From: Streptomyces violaceoruber
Lineage (GTDB): Bacteria > Actinomycetota > Actinomycetes > Streptomycetales > Streptomycetaceae
DNA length: 64,000 nt
Direction of reading: 5' to 3'
NCBI RefSeq assembly: GCF_033406955.1
Contig: NZ_CP137734.1
Span: 5,890,001 to 5,954,000, forward strand
Positions 60,645-64,000 of the stretch are shown in pieces. The position numbers were made by a program, and so were the translations under genes. The notes under the pieces are model-generated. The model was given only the letters and a program-made list of their open reading frames with translations, was not told where the DNA came from and ran no database searches. Every line of letters starts with the position of its first letter. Within the stretch, counting starts at the first letter, position 1.

Positions 60645-60710
60645 CGTCGTGGGACCCGGCGGGCCTCGTCGTGGGACCCGGCGGGTCTCGGCGCGGGATC
60701 CGGCGGGTCT
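60645..60710. repeat. 22-bp tandem repeats upstream of the riboswitch
   Basis: Three copies (60645-60666, 60667-60688, 60689-60710) and a fourth partial to about 60730. Units share GGGAYCCGGCGGG. They end close to the -10 box (TACTAT) of the riboswitch promoter. Confidence 0.85.
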
Positions 60711-60764
60711 CGGCGCGGGACTTTCGGCCCTCGGTGCCGTCCGGAGGTTCGCGTACTATGGACG

Positions 60765-60940
60765 GCGCAGAAGGGGAGTAGCTCTTCGCCGGACCGTCGA
60801 CATACTGCTCAGCCCGCCTGAGCCGGCGCCCGGAGGCAGGCCTCGTACGCGAGGCGGGCCAGCGAGACCTTCGGCAAGCAGTGCACGCCCGTGCCGTACG
60901 GCAGGGGTGGATCCGTGTGCTGCCGTGCCGAGGTGTCGCG
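60765..60940 (+). ncRNA. yybP-ykoY manganese riboswitch
   Basis: The conserved 5' core AGAAGGGGAGTAGC (about 60769-60782) and 3' core AGCGAGACCTTCGGC (60861-60875) match the yybP-ykoY class, which binds Mn2+ between these two loops. A GTACGGCAG (60896-60904)/CTGCCGTGC (60920-60928) stem of nine pairs, one G-U, follows as a likely expression platform. The gene downstream is a GDT1/UPF0016 Mn exporter, the classic target, so Mn2+ should turn it on. Confidence 0.88.
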
Positions 60941-61009
60941 CGTCGCGCAGATCGTGAGGTCCGCGCAATCAGCACTCTCGGTGGGGTGGCCCCGACCGAT
61001 TGAGGAATC

Positions 61010-61591
61010 TTGATCAGCCTGACCGTGACGGCGCTCGTCTTCGGTGTCGTCTTCCTCGCCGAACTGCCCGACAAGACCGCCCTCGCCGGCCTCGTCCTCG
61101 GCACCCGCTACCGCGCCTCGTACGTCTTCGCGGGCGTCGCCGCCGCCTTCCTGCTGCACGTCGTGCTGGCGGTCGCGGCCGGCAGCGTCCTGACCCTGCT
61201 GCCGCAGCAGCTCGTGCACGCGATCACCGGTGTGCTGTTCCTGGGTGGCGCCGCCGTGCTGCTGATGAAGAAGGACGACGAGGACGAGGAGATCCGCAAG
61301 CCGGAGGACCAGTCCTTCTGGAAGGTCGCCGGGGCGGGCTTCATGCTCATCCTGGTCGCCGAGTTCGGCGATCTGACGCAGATCATGACGGCCAACCTCG
61401 CGGCCCGTTACGACGACCCGCTCTCCGTCGGCCTCGGCGCGGTACTCGCGCTGTGGGCGGTGGCCGGGCTCGGCATCGTCGGTGGAAAGGCCCTGATGAA
61501 GCGGGTGCCGCTGGGGCTGATCACGAAGATCGCGGCCGTGCTCATGCTGGGCCTCGGCGTATGGAGCCTGTGGGAGGCGATCGCCGGCTGA
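61010..61591 (+). CDS. TMEM165/GDT1 (UPF0016) family Mn/Ca exporter
   Basis: A 193-residue membrane protein. It has two copies of the family's E-x-x-D-(K/L)-T motif: AELPDKTALAG near residue 17 and AEFGDLTQIMT near residue 120. Six helices fit the family. Start is TTG at 61010 with GAGGA a few nt upstream. The preceding riboswitch implies manganese-dependent expression and a role in Mn export. Confidence 0.93.
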   Translation: MISLTVTALVFGVVFLAELPDKTALAGLVLGTRYRASYVFAGVAAAFLLHVVLAVAAGSVLTLLPQQLVHAITGVLFLGGAAVLLMKKDDEDEEIRKPEDQSFWKVAGAGFMLILVAEFGDLTQIMTANLAARYDDPLSVGLGAVLALWAVAGLGIVGGKALMKRVPLGLITKIAAVLMLGLGVWSLWEAIAG

Positions 61592-61739
61592 GCGGCCGGC
61601 GGCGGGTGCGCGTGGGTGCGTGCCGGTGGCGCGAAGCCGCTCTATTTTGTACCGTGGATGAACAAAGTGGCTCCCGCCCGTTCTCCCTGACCGGCGGGCG
61701 GGGCCGCCTTGTTTCCTCCCTGTCCCTTGGAGTATGCCG

Positions 61740-62405
61740 ATGACGGCCACCGCCAGCACCGTTCTGCCCGCCCGCGCCCTGCTGCTCGACATGGACGGCA
61801 CCCTCGTCAACTCGGACGCCGCCGTGGACCGCGTCTGGCGGCGCTGGGCCGACCGGCACGGACTGGACGGCGACGAGGTCATGAAGGTCGTCCACGGACG
61901 GCAGGGCTACGCCTCGATGGCGCTGCTGCTGCCGGACCGGCCCATGGAGCACAACCACGCCGACAACGCGCGCATGCTCGCCGAGGAGACCGCCGACACC
62001 GAGGGCGTCGTCGCGATCCCCGGCGCCGCGGAGTTCCTCGCCTCGCTGCGCGGGCTGCCGCACGCCCTGGTGACCTCGGCCGACGTGGCCCTGTCCACCG
62101 CGCGGATGGCCGCCGCCGGGCTCGCGCAGCCGGACGTCCGGGTCACCGCCGAGTCGGTCGGCGCGAGCAAGCCCGACCCGGAGGGCTTCCTCAAGGGCGC
62201 CGCCGAACTGGGCATCGCCCCCGCCGACTGCGTCGTCTTCGAGGACTCCGGCGCCGGCATCGCGGCCGGGCGCGCCGCCGGGATGCGGGTCGTCGGGGTA
62301 GGACCGCGCGCCGGGTTCCACGGGCCGGACGTGGTCGTGGAGGACCTGACGCGGGTGCGTGTCGAGGCCGGCGCGGACGGCGGGCTGCGCCTGCACATCG
62401 GCTGA
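61740..62405 (+). CDS. HAD hydrolase (phosphosugar phosphatase-like)
   Basis: A 221-residue HAD enzyme. Motif I LLLDMDGTLVNSD, motif II ALVTSADVALS, motif III Lys in GASKPDPEGF and motif IV VVFEDSGAGIAAGRAAGM are complete. The cap fits the beta-phosphoglucomutase/phosphatase subgroup. I prefer ATG 61740 (GGAG 7 nt upstream) over ATG 61734. Substrate may be a sugar phosphate. Confidence 0.91.
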   Translation: MTATASTVLPARALLLDMDGTLVNSDAAVDRVWRRWADRHGLDGDEVMKVVHGRQGYASMALLLPDRPMEHNHADNARMLAEETADTEGVVAIPGAAEFLASLRGLPHALVTSADVALSTARMAAAGLAQPDVRVTAESVGASKPDPEGFLKGAAELGIAPADCVVFEDSGAGIAAGRAAGMRVVGVGPRAGFHGPDVVVEDLTRVRVEAGADGGLRLHIG

Positions 62406-62443
62406 CGGGGGCTTGACGGGGGCTGCCGAGCGGCCCGCCGCCC

Positions 62444-63685
62444 CTACGGCTCCCGGGTCTCCGACTCCAGCTTGCGGCGGGTGTCCGGGCCGTAGACGCC
62501 GACCCTGTCGGTGCGGATGCGGTTCTCCCACTGGTACTGGCGGACGGCGTCCTCGACCTGGCGGTCGTAGTCGCCGTCGAGGTCGCCCCAGTACATCCAC
62601 TTCTCCTTCAGGCGCTGCTGGAGTTCGACGACCTCCGGGCCCTGGTCCCCGCGGCTCAGCGTGCCGCCGTCGGGGCTGTCGTCGTCCCCGGACTCCTGCG
62701 GGGCGTCGTCCGCAGGCGTCGTCGTGCTCTGCGACGGCTCGGCCGACCGGGACGGTGTGGGCGAGGCGCTCGACGCCGACGCCGACGGGGACGGCGAGGC
62801 CGAGGCGCTGTCACTGGCCGACGGGGAGGCGGACGCGGACGGGGAGGCGGAGGCGGAGGGCGACGGGGAGGCGGAGGACGCGCTCGGTTCCGCACTCGGC
62901 GAGGACTCGCCGGTCGACGGATCCGGCACGCTCGCCCGGACCTCGTCCGGCATCGCCCCGTCCCGCGACGGGGTGTCGTACGAGAACAGGCCGCTGGCGA
63001 AGCCCGCCGCGCCGATCACGACCACGACCGCTCCGGCGGCACTCAGCAGGACGCCCCTGCGCCGCCTCCGCGGCGGCCCGCCGTCGCCGCCCGCGCCTCC
63101 CCTGCCCGGGTCCGCCCGGGGGAGGGGTGTGGTGGCGGAGGCATCGAACAGGCGCAGGTCGTGCGCGCTGGGGGAGCCGGCCGAGGGGGCCAGGGGCGTC
63201 GGCAGCGCGGAGGCCGCCTCCATGTCCCCGTCGCGCGGGTCGCTGCCGGAGGCGGCTCCGGTACCTGCACCGGCACCGGCACCTGCACCTGCACCGGCAC
63301 CTGCACCGGCTCCGGCGCCGACGGCGCGCAGCGTCATCGTGGCGTCCGGGTCGGACCCGGGGGATGCGGGCGGTACGGGGGATGCGGGCGGTGTGGGCGA
63401 CGCGGGCGGGACGAGGTGCTCGCCGGACGCGCCGGCTGCGTCGGACGCGTCGGGCGCGCCCGAAGGGTCCCCGGCCGTCCCGTCCAGTTCGACGTACGGC
63501 CGTATGCGCAGCGGATCGAAGTCCTCCGCCGCTGCCGCCTGGGCCGTGCGGGCGTCGCGCAGGGCGTCGGACGCCCTGGTTCCGCAGGCGCACGACGGGG
63601 TGTTGTCCGCCGCCCTGGGTGTGCCGCACTCCGGGCAGGCGGCCCCCGCCGGCCGGTCCTGCGACGGCTCCTTCTGCTGATCCAC
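62444..63685 (-). CDS. Membrane-anchored peptidoglycan-binding protein with zinc-ribbon start
   Basis: A 413-residue protein. The N terminus has a zinc-ribbon motif (ACPECGTPRAAD and SCACGTR), then Pro/Ala and Gly-Ala-repeat low complexity. A hydrophobic helix (RRRRRGVLLSAAGAVVVVIGAAGFASG, about 210-235) follows, then a Ser/Pro-rich external segment. It ends in a peptidoglycan-binding_1 domain (DQGPEVVELQQRLKEKWMYWGDLDGDYDRQVEDAVRQYQWENRI). GTG 63685 has GGGAGGGA 8 nt upstream. Its layout parallels the SCO2400-type protein at 6354-7103. Confidence 0.88.
   Translation of the reverse strand: MDQQKEPSQDRPAGAACPECGTPRAADNTPSCACGTRASDALRDARTAQAAAAEDFDPLRIRPYVELDGTAGDPSGAPDASDAAGASGEHLVPPASPTPPASPVPPASPGSDPDATMTLRAVGAGAGAGAGAGAGAGAGAGTGAASGSDPRDGDMEAASALPTPLAPSAGSPSAHDLRLFDASATTPLPRADPGRGGAGGDGGPPRRRRRGVLLSAAGAVVVVIGAAGFASGLFSYDTPSRDGAMPDEVRASVPDPSTGESSPSAEPSASSASPSPSASASPSASASPSASDSASASPSPSASASSASPTPSRSAEPSQSTTTPADDAPQESGDDDSPDGGTLSRGDQGPEVVELQQRLKEKWMYWGDLDGDYDRQVEDAVRQYQWENRIRTDRVGVYGPDTRRKLESETREP
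63244..63326. repeat. GGCACCTGCACC tandem repeats within the peptidoglycan-binding gene
   Basis: CACCGGCACCTGCACC-type units repeat and encode the (Gly-Ala)n tract of about 10 pairs. Probably variable in length. Confidence 0.8.
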
Positions 63686-63850
63686 GCGTTCGTCCCTCCC
63701 CTCGCGACCCCCTCGCGACCTCCAGAGATTATGCAGATCTTCTCCATACTTCGGCGCACACGCCCCCGGAATACCGGCTTCCCGGAGGACTGAAACGGCC
63801 ATAACTGGTCACACCGACCAGGATGGACCGTGACACCTGTGGAGGTCGGG

Positions 63851-64000
63851 ATGGCCGGAGACGTGCGCGAGGCGACGGAGTCGGAGCCGGACCCGGCGCG
63901 GCCCGCCGCACCGGGGGAGCGGGAGCAGGTCTCCAGCGGCGTACTCGTCTCCATCGGAGCCCTGCTCCTCGGCATGCTGCTCGCCGCACTCGACCAGACC
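63851..64000 (+). CDS. MFS transporter, N-terminal fragment (cut by right edge)
   Basis: Fifty codons from ATG 63851, which follows GGAGG. A hydrophilic, acidic N terminus leads into VSIGALLLGMLLAALDQT, the first helix and start of motif D1 of DHA2-type drug-efflux pumps. It continues past the window. Divergent from the peptidoglycan-binding gene. Confidence 0.8.
   Translation, partial: MAGDVREATESEPDPARPAAPGEREQVSSGVLVSIGALLLGMLLAALDQT

Larger units (their letters stand above)
60489..61009. other. 521-nt region with promoter, tandem repeats and riboswitch
   Basis: It contains the HNH promoter region (60489-60600), 22-bp tandem repeats (60645-60730), a promoter -10 TACTAT (60754-60759) and the manganese riboswitch of the GDT1 gene. 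No protein-coding gene with a good start is seen. Confidence 0.7.

Noticed and set aside
60645-60730. 22-bp repeats as a CRISPR array
   Set aside because: Units are contiguous without spacers and no cas genes are near.
61646-61666. TTTGT-N11-ACAAA inverted repeat before the HAD gene
   Set aside because: Only 5-bp arms with a long spacer; too likely by chance despite low local GC.

Overview
The window is high-GC chromosomal DNA from a Streptomyces-type actinomycete. GC runs above 70 percent with strong third-position G/C bias, GTG and TTG starts are common, and many stop/start codons overlap. The FasR-controlled fab cluster, the TerD cluster, an XRE/DUF397 pair, SCO2400-type and DUF3145 proteins, and a homodimeric-type AceE all point to Streptomyces. 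Gene content and order strongly recall a core-chromosome segment of S. coelicolor; this is from memory and was not searched. Most of the window is ordinary housekeeping and stress-response DNA, with one accessory-looking block at about 21.2-27.6 kb.

Region by region. (1) 1-6190, minus strand: a sugar or sugar-acid catabolic run. It holds an enolase-superfamily dehydratase, a zinc alcohol dehydrogenase, a U32-like protein, and a ChvE/MmsA-type sugar ABC importer whose permease runs off the left edge. (2) 6.3-15.4 kb: a mixed block with a SCO2400-type protein, an acetyltransferase, a divergent MarR/NADP-oxidoreductase pair with two palindromes, ohr, an EI24 membrane protein, a secreted C15-like peptidase lacking its catalytic Cys, an aldose epimerase, an SGNH lipoprotein and DUF3145. 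(3) 15.4-20.5 kb, minus strand: fasR-fabD-fabH-acpP-fabF, the initiation and elongation genes of fatty acid synthesis, with a palindrome in the fasR-fabD gap. (4) 20.5-27.6 kb: a pirin, then a probable polymorphic toxin/immunity pair (1545-residue toxin with ricin lectin, long Ala-rich coiled coil and a deaminase-like C terminus), then an XRE/DUF397 pair. (5) 27.8-35.9 kb: a serine hydrolase, an acetyltransferase, a MerR/aldo-keto reductase operon with a textbook MerR promoter, DUF4429, a DUF1023 hydrolase and a TetR/MFS pair.

(6) 36.0-40.3 kb: aceE with a repeat-rich leader, DUF3052 and a one-Cys peroxiredoxin. (7) 40.4-49.65 kb: a Ter stress system (two TerDs, DUF475, a TerA-like protein, a TerD with a YGYPQ tail) followed by a biosynthetic operon of citrate-lyase-like aldolase, fused double phosphoribosyltransferase and HAD hydrolase. 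(8) 49.6-55.0 kb: DedA divergent from a two-component system with paired operators, FmdB, a coiled-coil protein and a DUF4097 lipoprotein. (9) 55.1-64.0 kb: tRNA-Val(UAC), acetyltransferase/DUF2277, DedA, a DoxX under a probable iron box, PhoD, a secreted HNH nuclease, a manganese riboswitch with its GDT1-family exporter, a HAD phosphatase, a peptidoglycan-binding membrane protein, and the start of an MFS transporter cut by the right edge.

The strongest candidates for something undescribed are the deaminase toxin/immunity pair, the fused PRTase-StiP protein of the Ter operon, the Cys-to-Ser C15 protein, and several well-formed but unassigned operators. All functional calls come from reading motifs; no database search was run.
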